Part shown: one piece after another, positions 4,823 through 11,953 of the stretch
Position numbering within the stretch: the first letter of the stretch is position 1
Layout of the letters: the number at the start of each line of letters is the position of its first letter
Origin: Oscillospiraceae bacterium
GTDB taxonomy: Bacteria; Bacillota; Clostridia; Oscillospirales; Oscillospiraceae
Length of the DNA stretch: 12,890 bases
Direction of reading: 5' to 3'
NCBI GenBank assembly: GCA_016296235.1
Contig: JAEDJR010000037.1
Coordinates: 1 to 12,890, forward strand
Translations under genes and position numbers: made by a program
The notes under the pieces: model-generated
What the model was told of the DNA's origin: nothing
What the model saw: only the letters and a program-made list of their open reading frames with translations
The model's database searches: none

Positions 4823-7519
4823 ATGGAACAAGCGAAACAAAACCAGGATCAGGCGCAGCCTGTAAACAGCCGGGATCCGTCCAACGAGCCCCGGGGAAAG
4901 CTGAAGATTTTTTTCGGATATGCTTCGGGGGTAGGGAAAACCTATGCCATGCTGCAGGCTGCCCATCAGGCCAAGGCCCGCGGGACAGATGTTGTGGCAG
5001 GATATATCGAGCCGCACGGCCGGCCCCAGACCGCTGCGCTGCTGCGGGGCCTGGAGCAGCTTCCCGCCAGACAGGTATCCTCCGGAGAAGCTGTGCGCCG
5101 GGAATTTGATCTGGATGCCGCCTTGAGAAGAAGACCGCAGCTGATTCTGGTGGACGAGTTTGCGCACACCAATGCCGGGGGAAGCCGGCATGCAAAGCGC
5201 TATCAGGACGTTCAGGAACTGCTGAACGCGGGGATTGACGTTTACACAACGGTCAATGTCCAGGATATCGAAAGCCTGAATGATACGGTGGCGTCCATTA
5301 CGGGGATCCCGGTGGCCGAGCGGATACCGGATTCCGCCTTCGATCAGGCGGAGCAGGTGGAACTGGTGGACATCGAGCCGGCGGAGCTGTTGGAGCGCCT
5401 GGCCAGGGGAGAGGTTTACCGGGAGAATCAGACGGAGCGGGCGGCAGTCCCTTCCTTCACGGCGGGAAATCTGACGGCCCTGCGGGAGCTTGCCCTGCGC
5501 CGCTGCGCGGACCGGGTCAACCAACGGACCGAAACCGCGCGGATTCAGAACCAAAGCAATTATCACACCGACGAGCATATTCTGGTGTGCCTGTCCTCGT
5601 CGCCCTCCAACGCCAAAATCATCCGGACGGCGGCCAGAATGGCAAAGGCGTTCCGCGGCGCCTTTACGGCGCTTTTTGTGGAAACACCCGGCACGGCGTC
5701 CATGAGCGAGGATGACAAGCAGCGGCTGCGGGAGAATATGCGGCTGGCCCAGCAGCTTGGCGCTGCCATCGAAACCAGCTACGGCGAGGATGTGCCGTAT
5801 CAGATTGCGGAGTTTGCCCGGCTTTCCGGCGTTTCCAAAATCGTGATTGGCCGCAGCACGGCCACCAGAAGGAGCATTTTCAGCAAGCCGACCCTGACCG
5901 AGCGCTTGATTGCCACCTCTCCCAACCTGGATATTCATATTATTCCGGATTCCAGCGCAGGCGGCGAATACAGGAGGAGAAGAGGAAATATACCCGGTTC
6001 TCTGGCGGTGTTTGTCCGGGATCTCATGAAAAGTGTGGTCGTCCTGCTGGCGGCTACCCTGATTGGAAATGCGTTTTATTCCCTTGGCATTACGGAGGCC
6101 AATATCATAGCGGTTTATATTTTCGGCGTTCTGGTTATTTCGATCATCGCCACCAACCGTCTGTGCGGGCTGTTGGCCTCCCTTGTCAGCGTGCTGGTAT
6201 TCAATTTCTTCTTTACCATGCCGCGTTTTACCTTTCACTTTTACGATCCGGACTATCTGGTGACCTTTTCGATCATGTTCATGGTGGCACTCCTGACAGG
6301 CTCCCTGGCCACCCGGTTGAAGGAGAGCGCCAGACAATCGGCCCATGCGGCATTCCGGACCAAAATTCTCTTTGAAACCAATCAGCTCCTGCAAAAGGAG
6401 CGGGACGAGCAGTCCGTCATCAATGCGGCAGCCGGGCAGCTGAAGAAGCTTCTGAAAAAGGATCTGGTGATCTACCTGTCGGAGGGTGCGGAGCTGTCCG
6501 AGCCCTGTATTTACCGTGCGGCGGACAGTGACCAGGGCGATCTGACCACCGAGAGCGAAAAAGCCGTCGCGGCATGGGTTCTGCGGAACAACAAACACGC
6601 AGGTGCAACCACGGATACCCTGTCCGGTGCAAAATGCCTGTATCTGGCGATCCGGGTCAACCAGCGGGTGTATGGTGTGGTTGGCATTTCCATGGACGGC
6701 GTGCCGCTGGATTCCTTTGAAAACAGCGTCCTGCTGTCGATTCTGGGCGAGTGTGCCCTGGCGTTGGAGAGCATCAAAAACGCCAGAGAGAAAGAGGAGG
6801 CGGCCATTCTTGCAAAGAATGAGCAGCTTCGGGCCAATCTGCTCCGGACGATTTCCCACGATCTGCGCACACCGCTGACGTCCATTTCGGGAAGTGCCAG
6901 CAATCTGATGTCGAACTATCAGAAATTGGATGACGCGACCAGAATGCAGACCTTCACGGATATCTACGACGATTCCATGTGGCTCATCAGTCTGGTTGAA
7001 AACCTGCTGGCGGTTACCAAAATCGAAGAAGGCCGGGTGAAGCTGAACCAGTCTGTGGAAGTGATGGACGAGGTAATTGCGGAGGCGCTCCGCCATGTGA
7101 ACCGCAAACGCGAGGAACACAGCATCCGTGTCAGCAGCACACAGGATCTGATCCTGGCACAAATCGATACAAAGCTGGTGGTCCAGGTGCTCATCAACCT
7201 GGTGGACAATGCCATCAAGTATACGCCGGCGGGATCCGGCATTCACATCCACACGGAGAAGCAGGACAAATGGGTCGTCGTATCGGTTTCCGACGACGGG
7301 CCAGGAATTTCCGACGATCAGAAGCCGCGTATTTTCGAAATGTTCTACAGCGGCGCCAATCAGATTGCGGACAGCCGCAGAAGTCTGGGGCTGGGACTGT
7401 CCCTCTGCAAATCCATCGTCACGGCCCATGGCGGCAGAATCTGGGTGTCGGACAACCAGCCAAAGGGCGCCGTTTTTACATTCACGTTACCGGCAGGGGA
7501 GGTTACACTGTATGAATAA
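4823..7519 (+). CDS. kdpD: KdpD potassium/turgor sensor histidine kinase
   Basis: 898 residues, full KdpD length. Domain order: KdpD N-terminal sensor domain (~24-235) with Walker A GYASGVGKT (32-40) and Walker B LILVDEFAHTN (107-117); universal-stress-protein domain (~250-375); four membrane spans (~404-423, 427-443, 447-466, 478-499); a GAF-like region (~515-650); HisKA with phospho-accepting His679 (TISHDLRTPL); and the ATPase domain with N-box NLVDNAIKYTP (792-802), DDGPGI (824-829) and GLGLSLC (856-862). The stress-protein domain carries Ser258-x-Ser260, exactly 20 residues, then FTALF (281-285). That is almost the SxS-X20-FTAxY motif reported for c-di-AMP binding by S. aureus KdpD, with Phe in place of the last Tyr. 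GGAG (4812-4815) is 7 bases before the ATG. No kdpFABC is adjacent; ktrBA is upstream instead. Confidence 0.97.
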   Translation: MEQAKQNQDQAQPVNSRDPSNEPRGKLKIFFGYASGVGKTYAMLQAAHQAKARGTDVVAGYIEPHGRPQTAALLRGLEQLPARQVSSGEAVRREFDLDAALRRRPQLILVDEFAHTNAGGSRHAKRYQDVQELLNAGIDVYTTVNVQDIESLNDTVASITGIPVAERIPDSAFDQAEQVELVDIEPAELLERLARGEVYRENQTERAAVPSFTAGNLTALRELALRRCADRVNQRTETARIQNQSNYHTDEHILVCLSSSPSNAKIIRTAARMAKAFRGAFTALFVETPGTASMSEDDKQRLRENMRLAQQLGAAIETSYGEDVPYQIAEFARLSGVSKIVIGRSTATRRSIFSKPTLTERLIATSPNLDIHIIPDSSAGGEYRRRRGNIPGSLAVFVRDLMKSVVVLLAATLIGNAFYSLGITEANIIAVYIFGVLVISIIATNRLCGLLASLVSVLVFNFFFTMPRFTFHFYDPDYLVTFSIMFMVALLTGSLATRLKESARQSAHAAFRTKILFETNQLLQKERDEQSVINAAAGQLKKLLKKDLVIYLSEGAELSEPCIYRAADSDQGDLTTESEKAVAAWVLRNNKHAGATTDTLSGAKCLYLAIRVNQRVYGVVGISMDGVPLDSFENSVLLSILGECALALESIKNAREKEEAAILAKNEQLRANLLRTISHDLRTPLTSISGSASNLMSNYQKLDDATRMQTFTDIYDDSMWLISLVENLLAVTKIEEGRVKLNQSVEVMDEVIAEALRHVNRKREEHSIRVSSTQDLILAQIDTKLVVQVLINLVDNAIKYTPAGSGIHIHTEKQDKWVVVSVSDDGPGISDDQKPRIFEMFYSGANQIADSRRSLGLGLSLCKSIVTAHGGRIWVSDNQPKGAVFTFTLPAGEVTLYE

Positions 7520-8213
7520 GCCGCTGATTCTGGTTGTGGAGGACGATCCTCCGATCCGCAACCTGATTACAACAACGCTGAAAACCAACGATTACCGGTA
7601 TCTGGTTGCCGCCAACGGGGAAGCCGCGATTCTGGAGGCATCCTCCCATAACCCCGACATTGTCCTGCTGGATCTGGGGCTGCCGGACATGGACGGCGTG
7701 CAGGTGATACAGAATATCCGGTCCTGGTCGAACATTCCCATCATCGTCATCAGCGCCAGAAGCGAAGACCGGGATAAGATTGACGCCCTGGATGCCGGCG
7801 CGGATGACTATCTGACGAAGCCCTTCTCGGTGGAGGAGCTGCTGGCCCGGATCCGCGTCACCCAGCGCAGGCTTTCCCTTATGACGGCGGAAATGATGTC
7901 CGCCGGCTCCGTGTTTGTCAACGGCAATCTGCGGGTGGACTATGCGGGAGGCTGCGCCTATCTGAACGATCGGGAGCTGCATCTGACGCCCATTGAGTAC
8001 AAGCTGCTGTGCCTGCTGTCCAAGAATGTGGGCAAGGTGCTGACGCATACCTTCATCACCCAGAACATCTGGGGCCGCTGCTGGGAAAATGACGTGGCTT
8101 CCCTGCGGGTGTTTATGGCAACCCTCCGGAAAAAGCTGGAGCCAACGCCGGATTCTCCCCAGTATATCCAGACCCATATCGGCGTCGGATACCGCATGAT
8201 GCGGGTGGAGTAA
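7512..8213 (+). CDS. kdpE: KdpE response regulator (OmpR/PhoB family)
   Basis: 233 residues. The receiver domain (~4-118) has the acidic pocket Glu10-Asp11-Asp12, phospho-accepting Asp54 (LLDLGLPDMDG), Ser81 (VISAR) and Lys103 (LTKPFS). A winged-helix OmpR-type DNA-binding domain (~130-230) follows, with LTPIEYKLLCLL, NDVASLRVFMATLRKKLE and the closing IGVGYRM. It is phosphorylated by KdpD and controls transcription. The frame is open upstream inside kdpD, but the ATG at 7512 is the start: the receiver domain begins there and GGGGAGG (7496-7502) lies 9 bases before it. The gene overlaps the kdpD stop by 8 bases (7512-7519), so translation is probably coupled. Since kdpFABC is absent here, the nearest likely target is the phased-repeat region before ktrB (inference). 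Confidence 0.97.
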   Translation: MNKPLILVVEDDPPIRNLITTTLKTNDYRYLVAANGEAAILEASSHNPDIVLLDLGLPDMDGVQVIQNIRSWSNIPIIVISARSEDRDKIDALDAGADDYLTKPFSVEELLARIRVTQRRLSLMTAEMMSAGSVFVNGNLRVDYAGGCAYLNDRELHLTPIEYKLLCLLSKNVGKVLTHTFITQNIWGRCWENDVASLRVFMATLRKKLEPTPDSPQYIQTHIGVGYRMMRVE

Positions 8214-8263
8214 AGCCGGTGCCGGATCGGGCTTTGGCTTCCCGATATAAGCCGGAAACGATT

Positions 8264-8301
8264 AACCCCCTCGGTTTTGTTCAGACAAAACCGAGGGGGT
8301 T
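8264..8301. terminator. Perfect 17-bp hairpin between convergent kdpE and D-aminoacylase genes
   Basis: Arms 8264-8280 and 8285-8301 are perfectly complementary around a 4-base loop (TCAG). The stem combines a C5/G5 block with a TTTTG/CAAAA block, and weaker pairs may extend it to 8262/8303. It lies 50 bases after the kdpE stop and 11 bases beyond the stop of the minus-strand gene. Neither side has a strong T-run. It is probably a shared bidirectional terminator. Confidence 0.75.
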
Positions 8302-8312
8302 GAATATGCCGG

Positions 8313-9890
8313 TTACAGGATACTGCCGCAGAGGCTTCCGGTCAGTTTGCCATCCGCAATGGCCGGCTGCCCAGCCACAAAGACCCAGTCCATTCCCGTG
8401 GGGAATTGGGCGGGATTTGCATAGTCGCCCACTTCGTGAACCAGGGCCGGATCGAACAGGTTGAGATCGGCGTCATAGCCCGGAGCAATGCGGCCCTTGC
8501 CGCGCAGCCGCAGCACACCGGCGGGGACACCGGTCATTCTGGCCACGGCCTGAGGCAGCGAAAGGGTCCGGCGCTGGCGGACATACCGTTCCAGAACCCG
8601 GACAAAGGTGCCGTAAAGCCGCGGGTGGGGCAGACCCTGGGTGGGGTAGGTACTGTCGGAGATGACGCAGCTGCAGTCACTGCGCAGAATGTCCTCCACA
8701 TCCTCCTCCTGGGCGATGAAATCGATCATGGTGATGCCGCAGCGTTCCGAGACCAGCAGGTCGCAGGCGCAGTCCAGCGGCGACTGCCCCCGGCGCCGGG
8801 CGGCTTCCTCCACGGAAAGTCCCTCATAGGGCTTGTTTTCAGGCCGGGTCATGGTGGACATGCAGATGTTCTCCCATCCGGCCAGCAGAACGATGTTTTC
8901 GAAATCCGTGCCGGTGTCCAGCCGCCGGGCCAGCTGCTCCCGCTGCAGGGGATCGGCCAGCCGGGCGCAGATGGCGTCGGTTCCCCCCTGGAGGAACTCC
9001 GGCGGGAGTATGTGGGTCAGCTGGGTGGAACCGGCGGTGTAGGGATACACATCGCAGGAGACGTCCAGACCGGTCTGACGGGCCTGATCCAGCAGGGACA
9101 GAGCCTGGGGAATCAGCCGCCGCCAGTTTCGCTGTCCGATGGCCTTCAGATGGCTGATATGAACCGGCGTATGAAGGGCCTGGGCCACCTCCAGCATTTC
9201 CCGCAGGCTGTCCACCATGCCGTCGCCTTCGCTGCGCATGTGGACCGTGATGGGGATGCCGCTGCCGGTCAGGGGCGCCAGGGCATGGATCAGCTCCTGG
9301 GTAGAATAAAAGCACTCCGGCGCATAGCCAAGTCCCAGGGAGACCCCCAGAGCGCCGTCAGCCAGAGCGGTCTCCAGCATGGCGTGAATGGCCCGGTAGT
9401 GGCTGTCCTCCAGCCGCTGCACGTCATAGCCTGCGGCAACGGCCCGCAGGGTGCCCGCCCCCACCAGCATACCCAGATGCAGAGGAGCCCGCAGGGCGGC
9501 CCGGTAGTCTGCCAGGGAGTCCGTTGGTACCTCCGGCCCCACGGGCCCGGTGACCGGAGCCAGATAATCCAGAATGGCCTGACGGTGGGGGCCGGAAACC
9601 GGAGCCAGGGACAGACCGCAGTTGCCGCTGACAATGGAGGTCAGCCCCTGCCTTAGCTCCAGCTCACCAAAGCCGGGCCGGAAACAGGCGGCGTCCGCGT
9701 GGCGGTGGATATCCAGAAACCCGGGGGTCAGAACCCGGCCCCGGGCGTCCAGGGTATGGGCGGCCCAGGCGTTGGGAAAACGGCCGACGGCTTCAATTCT
9801 GCCGCCGCTGATGGCCACGTCGGCTGAAAAACCCGGCGCACCGCTGCCGTCGAGGACGACGGCGTTTTGAATCAGATAGTCCAGACTCAT
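8313..9890 (-). CDS. N-acyl-D-amino-acid deacylase (D-aminoacylase family, amidohydrolase superfamily)
   Basis: 525 residues, within the family range. It hydrolyses N-acyl-D-amino acids to a carboxylate and the free D-amino acid. The metal site is intact: HRH in GFLDIHRHAD (His62, His64), bridging Cys91 in SGNCGLS, His217 (PITVHMRSEGDG), His247 (PVHISHLKAIG) and catalytic Asp412 (VISDSTY). The small beta-sandwich domain is made from both ends (1-57 and ~464-510, with GRIAPGYDADLNLFDP). No signal peptide is present, so it is cytoplasmic; specificity for the acylated residue cannot be read. The ATG at 9890-9888 overlaps the stop of the FTR-like gene as ATGA, with AAGGA about 4 bases upstream. 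It is therefore the third gene of the thioredoxin operon, an unexpected partner. Related N-acyl-D-glutamate deacylases or dihydroorotase-like enzymes are alternatives. Confidence 0.92.
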   Translation of the reverse strand: MSLDYLIQNAVVLDGSGAPGFSADVAISGGRIEAVGRFPNAWAAHTLDARGRVLTPGFLDIHRHADAACFRPGFGELELRQGLTSIVSGNCGLSLAPVSGPHRQAILDYLAPVTGPVGPEVPTDSLADYRAALRAPLHLGMLVGAGTLRAVAAGYDVQRLEDSHYRAIHAMLETALADGALGVSLGLGYAPECFYSTQELIHALAPLTGSGIPITVHMRSEGDGMVDSLREMLEVAQALHTPVHISHLKAIGQRNWRRLIPQALSLLDQARQTGLDVSCDVYPYTAGSTQLTHILPPEFLQGGTDAICARLADPLQREQLARRLDTGTDFENIVLLAGWENICMSTMTRPENKPYEGLSVEEAARRRGQSPLDCACDLLVSERCGITMIDFIAQEEDVEDILRSDCSCVISDSTYPTQGLPHPRLYGTFVRVLERYVRQRRTLSLPQAVARMTGVPAGVLRLRGKGRIAPGYDADLNLFDPALVHEVGDYANPAQFPTGMDWVFVAGQPAIADGKLTGSLCGSIL

Positions 9891-10087
9891 TTTTCCTTAT
9901 AGTACAGCAGGCAGTGGCAGAAGCCCTCATAGTTGGGATCTGCGATCTGCTCCTTGAACTCCTGGCACATGCAGCGGGTGGCTTCCGTCCGCTCCAGCCG
10001 GCAGGGACAATAGCCGCCGGTGCGCTTCAGTCCCTCCCGGACGGTGCGCACCACTTCCTGATTGTCGTTGAGACGCACCTTTCCCAT
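9887..10087 (-). CDS. Small ferredoxin-thioredoxin reductase catalytic-chain-like protein
   Basis: 66 residues with six cysteines in three CxC pairs: CPC (27-29), CMC (39-41) and CHC (57-59). This is the signature of the FTR catalytic (beta) chain, which uses a 4Fe-4S cluster beside a redox disulfide to pass electrons from ferredoxin to thioredoxin. Chloroplast enzymes have CPC-X16-CPC-X8-CHC; here the gaps are 9 and 15, and the protein is about half the usual length, so it is a divergent short form. The ATG at 10087-10085 has GGAGG 6 bases upstream, lying within the last codons of thioredoxin, and the stop overlaps the next start (ATGA). Position directly after thioredoxin supports a shared thiol-redox role. 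No partner alpha chain is visible. Electron transfer is inferred; an Fe-S scaffold or metal-binding role is the alternative. Confidence 0.82.
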   Translation of the reverse strand: MGKVRLNDNQEVVRTVREGLKRTGGYCPCRLERTEATRCMCQEFKEQIADPNYEGFCHCLLYYKEK

Positions 10088-10088
10088 G

Positions 10089-10388
10089 TCACACCTCCAT
10101 GAGGGCCTGCAGGGACTCCAGGCTCTGATAGCCCAGGGACCGCTTCACCAGCTTGCCGTCCTTGAACACCAGCAGGGAAGGGATGGAGGTGATGCCGTAG
10201 CGCTGGGCCAGGGCCATTTCCTCATCCACATTGACCTTGCCGACCTTGTGGGTCTTGCTCAGTTCTTCCACGATGGGGCTGAGCATCATGCAGGGGCCGC
10301 ACCAGGAGGCCCAGAAGTCCACCAGAATGGGCTCGGCGCTGCCCAGGGCGATTTCGTCAAAATTGTCTTTCGTCAGAATATATTCCAT
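10089..10388 (-). CDS. trxA: Thioredoxin
   Basis: 99 residues forming one thioredoxin fold with active site WCGPC (Cys30, Cys33) and the cis-proline loop TSIP (Pro70). It reduces protein disulfides in the cytoplasm, since there is no signal peptide. The frame is open further upstream, but the ATG at 10388-10386 is chosen because AAGGAGGT (complement of 10396-10403) is 8 bases before it and the thioredoxin fold begins at once; a longer start would lie in the promoter. It is first in an operon with the FTR-like protein (1 base between stop and next ATG) and the deacylase. No NADPH thioredoxin reductase is adjacent, which fits ferredoxin-dependent reduction by the FTR-like neighbour (inference). 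Confidence 0.95.
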   Translation of the reverse strand: MEYILTKDNFDEIALGSAEPILVDFWASWCGPCMMLSPIVEELSKTHKVGKVNVDEEMALAQRYGITSIPSLLVFKDGKLVKRSLGYQSLESLQALMEV

Positions 10389-10395
10389 GTGTCTT

Positions 10396-10403
10396 ACCTC
10401 CTT
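10396..10403 (-). promoter_or_regulatory. Strong ribosome binding site fixing the thioredoxin start
   Basis: AAGGAGGT on the minus strand is an 8-base match to the anti-Shine-Dalgarno sequence, about 8 bases before the ATG at 10388. It rules out the longer in-frame extension to 10439. Confidence 0.85.
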
Positions 10404-10417
10404 AAATGGATAATACC

Positions 10418-10446
10418 AGTGTAGCACAAAATATATCATTTGTCAG
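10418..10446 (-). promoter_or_regulatory. Promoter of the thioredoxin operon
   Basis: On the minus strand CTGACA (complement of 10441-10446, five of six -35 positions) is 17 bases from TACACT (complement of 10418-10423), which has TGC before it (extended -10). Transcription would start about 20 bases before the thioredoxin ATG. The -35 overlaps that of the opposite promoter. Confidence 0.72.
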
Positions 10447-10468
10447 CAGGGAGAATGCATGGTATAAT
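10440..10468 (+). promoter_or_regulatory. Promoter of the MBL-fold lipoprotein gene
   Basis: TTGTCA (10440-10445, five of six -35 positions), a 17-base spacer and a perfect TATAAT (10463-10468) with TGG before it (extended -10). The start codon at 10487 is only 18 bases after the -10, so the leader is very short and begins near the ribosome site. Confidence 0.8.
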
Positions 10469-10486
10469 GCAACCCGAGGTGATACC

Positions 10487-11503
10487 ATGAAGCGACTCTT
10501 TGTATGTCTCATCCTGTGCCTGCTGCTGTGCGGCTGCGCCGTGGAACGCCCCGTGGAGGTCCCGGCGGATTCTGCCGGTCTGACCGTGCACTATCTCGAT
10601 GTGGGGCAGGCGGACTGCATTCTGCTGCAGTGTGACGGCGCCAATATGCTGATTGACGGCGGCAATGTGGGAGATTCCGATCTGGTGGTGGCCTATCTGC
10701 TGGATCAGGACGTCTCCTACCTGGATTATGTGGTGAACACCCACGCCCATGAGGATCATGTGGGCGGCCTGCCAGGCGTTCTTGCGGTGTTTGAGACCGG
10801 AAATGTCTGGTGCCCGGTGAAGGAGTATTCCAGCAAGTGCTTCCGGGATTTTCTGTATTATGCCGACCAGCAGAATCTGGATCTGGTATGTCCGGAGCCC
10901 GGCAGCACCTATGACCTGGGCGGCGCTGCGGTGACGGTTCTGGGGCCGGTGCGGGACGATTATGATACCAACAACTCCTCCATTGTCCTGCGGGTGGACT
11001 ATGGCCGGACCAGCTTTCTCTTTACCGGGGACGCCGAAATCCAGGCGGAAGATGACATTCTGAATGCGGGATATGACGTGTCCGCCACGGTGCTGAAGGT
11101 GGGGCACCATGGCAGCGAAACCTCCTCGGGCTATCGCTGGCTGCGGGCTGCGGCCCCGGCGTATGCGGTCATTCAGGTGGGAACCGATAATTCCTACGGC
11201 CACCCCCATGAAGCCGCCATGTCCCGCCTGCGGGATGCGGAGGCGGAGGTGTACCGCACGGATCTCCAGGGACATATTGTCTGCCATTCCGACGGCCGGA
11301 CTGTGACCTTCACCACCCAGAAGCAGGCGGCGGAAACCAATCCCACCGCGAATCCCCAGCAGTTCATCGGCAATGTGAACTCCAGGAAGTTCCATCTGCC
11401 CACCTGCTCCGGCCTGCCGGAGGAGAAAAACCAGGTGGTGTTTGAAAGCTACGCCGCCGCGGAGGAGGCGGGATATGCGCCCTGCAGCCGCTGTTTGCCG
11501 TAA
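10487..11503 (+). CDS. ComEC-like metallo-beta-lactamase-fold lipoprotein with C-terminal Cys/His metal-binding domain
   Basis: 338 residues. A lipoprotein signal (MKRLFVCLILCLLLCGC, lipobox LCGC with lipidated Cys17) places it outside the membrane. Residues ~32-278 are a metallo-beta-lactamase-fold hydrolase of the ComEC/Rec2 C-terminal type: HYLDVGQAD (35-43), LIDGG (55-59), the HAHEDH metal motif (86-91), FTGDAE with Asp182, VGHHGS (205-210) and YGHPH (237-241). The tail (292-336) has GNVNSRKFHLPTC and CSRC, i.e. His303, Cys307, Cys333 and Cys336, like the small Ada-type zinc module found on some secreted nucleases. Start: GAGGTGAT (10476-10483) precedes the ATG, and the signal peptide begins there; an in-frame upstream extension overlaps the promoter. 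The substrate is unknown; extracellular nucleic acid or phosphodiester cleavage is the family-based guess. The neighbouring thioredoxin is divergent. Confidence 0.9.
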   Translation: MKRLFVCLILCLLLCGCAVERPVEVPADSAGLTVHYLDVGQADCILLQCDGANMLIDGGNVGDSDLVVAYLLDQDVSYLDYVVNTHAHEDHVGGLPGVLAVFETGNVWCPVKEYSSKCFRDFLYYADQQNLDLVCPEPGSTYDLGGAAVTVLGPVRDDYDTNNSSIVLRVDYGRTSFLFTGDAEIQAEDDILNAGYDVSATVLKVGHHGSETSSGYRWLRAAAPAYAVIQVGTDNSYGHPHEAAMSRLRDAEAEVYRTDLQGHIVCHSDGRTVTFTTQKQAAETNPTANPQQFIGNVNSRKFHLPTCSGLPEEKNQVVFESYAAAEEAGYAPCSRCLP

Positions 11504-11520
11504 AAATTTGTAAAAACCCA

Positions 11521-11549
11521 TTGAGTCGCGGGAGAAAATGGTGTAAAAT
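11521..11549 (+). promoter_or_regulatory. Promoter of the C_GCAxxG_C_C gene and gpmI
   Basis: TTGAGT (11521-11526, four of six) and TAAAAT (11544-11549, five of six) are 17 bases apart and 35 bases upstream of the ATG at 11585. The A/T-rich stretch just before it (11503-11518) may act as an UP-like element. It would drive both this gene and gpmI. Confidence 0.65.
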
Positions 11550-11584
11550 AGAACAGATTGAATGAAACGGAAAGGATCGATTCC

Positions 11585-11953
11585 ATGGATTATATGGAAA
11601 AAGCCACCAGGCTCCATGAGAGCGGCTGCAATTGCTGCCAGTCTGTAATCATGTGCTGCGCGGAAAAATACGGGTTGACTGAGGAACAGGCCTATGCTCT
11701 GGGCGCGTTTTTCGGCGCGGGCATGCGCAGCGGCGAGGTCTGCGGCGCGGTGTCCGGCGCCCTCATGGGTCTGGGATTGCAATACGGGGACGAGAATAAC
11801 CGCCAGTGCGGCAAGTCCCAGGAGTTCCTGCGGGCCTTCAAGGCGGAGCACGGCTCCATTCTCTGCCGGGAGCTGCTGGCGAAGAATCAGAAAAAGATGT
11901 GTCCTGTTTTTATCAATTATGCTGCAAAGTATTTGGAGGATGAATGCAAATGA
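11585..11953 (+). CDS. C_GCAxxG_C_C family protein (cysteine-rich, putative redox)
   Basis: 122 residues with ten cysteines. The family is defined by conserved cysteines: here ESGCNCCQSV (Cys15, Cys17, Cys18), GAGMRSGEVCGAVSGALMGLG (Cys53), then Cys94 and Cys106 (KMCP). Family members are thought to be small redox or metal-binding proteins, some with selenocysteine; no enzyme activity is established to my knowledge. No signal peptide is seen, so it is cytoplasmic. The ATG at 11585 follows AAAGGA (11570-11575) by 9 bases; an in-frame TTG at 11558 lacks a site and is too near the promoter. The end overlaps the gpmI start by 4 bases (11950-11953), which couples its translation to a glycolytic gene. 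The Gly-rich central segment could pack as a membrane-like helix, but charged flanks argue against an integral protein. Confidence 0.88.
   Translation: MDYMEKATRLHESGCNCCQSVIMCCAEKYGLTEEQAYALGAFFGAGMRSGEVCGAVSGALMGLGLQYGDENNRQCGKSQEFLRAFKAEHGSILCRELLAKNQKKMCPVFINYAAKYLEDECK

Noticed and set aside
4571..7429. Very long open frame (952 codons) on the minus strand opposite kdpD
   Set aside because: It runs antisense to an unmistakable KdpD, has no recognisable domain and is rich in His/Gln/Arg as expected from GC-rich codon shadows; lack of stops follows from kdpD codon use.
7209..7511. Upstream in-frame extension of kdpE inside kdpD
   Set aside because: The extension has no family similarity; the receiver domain starts at the ATG at 7512, which has its own ribosome site.
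8406..9656. 416-codon plus-strand open frame opposite the D-aminoacylase gene
   Set aside because: Shadow of a GC-rich gene with complete catalytic motifs on the other strand; no family resemblance or ribosome site.
10436..11851. 471-codon minus-strand open frame opposite the MBL lipoprotein and C_GCAxxG genes
   Set aside because: It spans two well-supported genes and a promoter on the opposite strand, with no domain resemblance.
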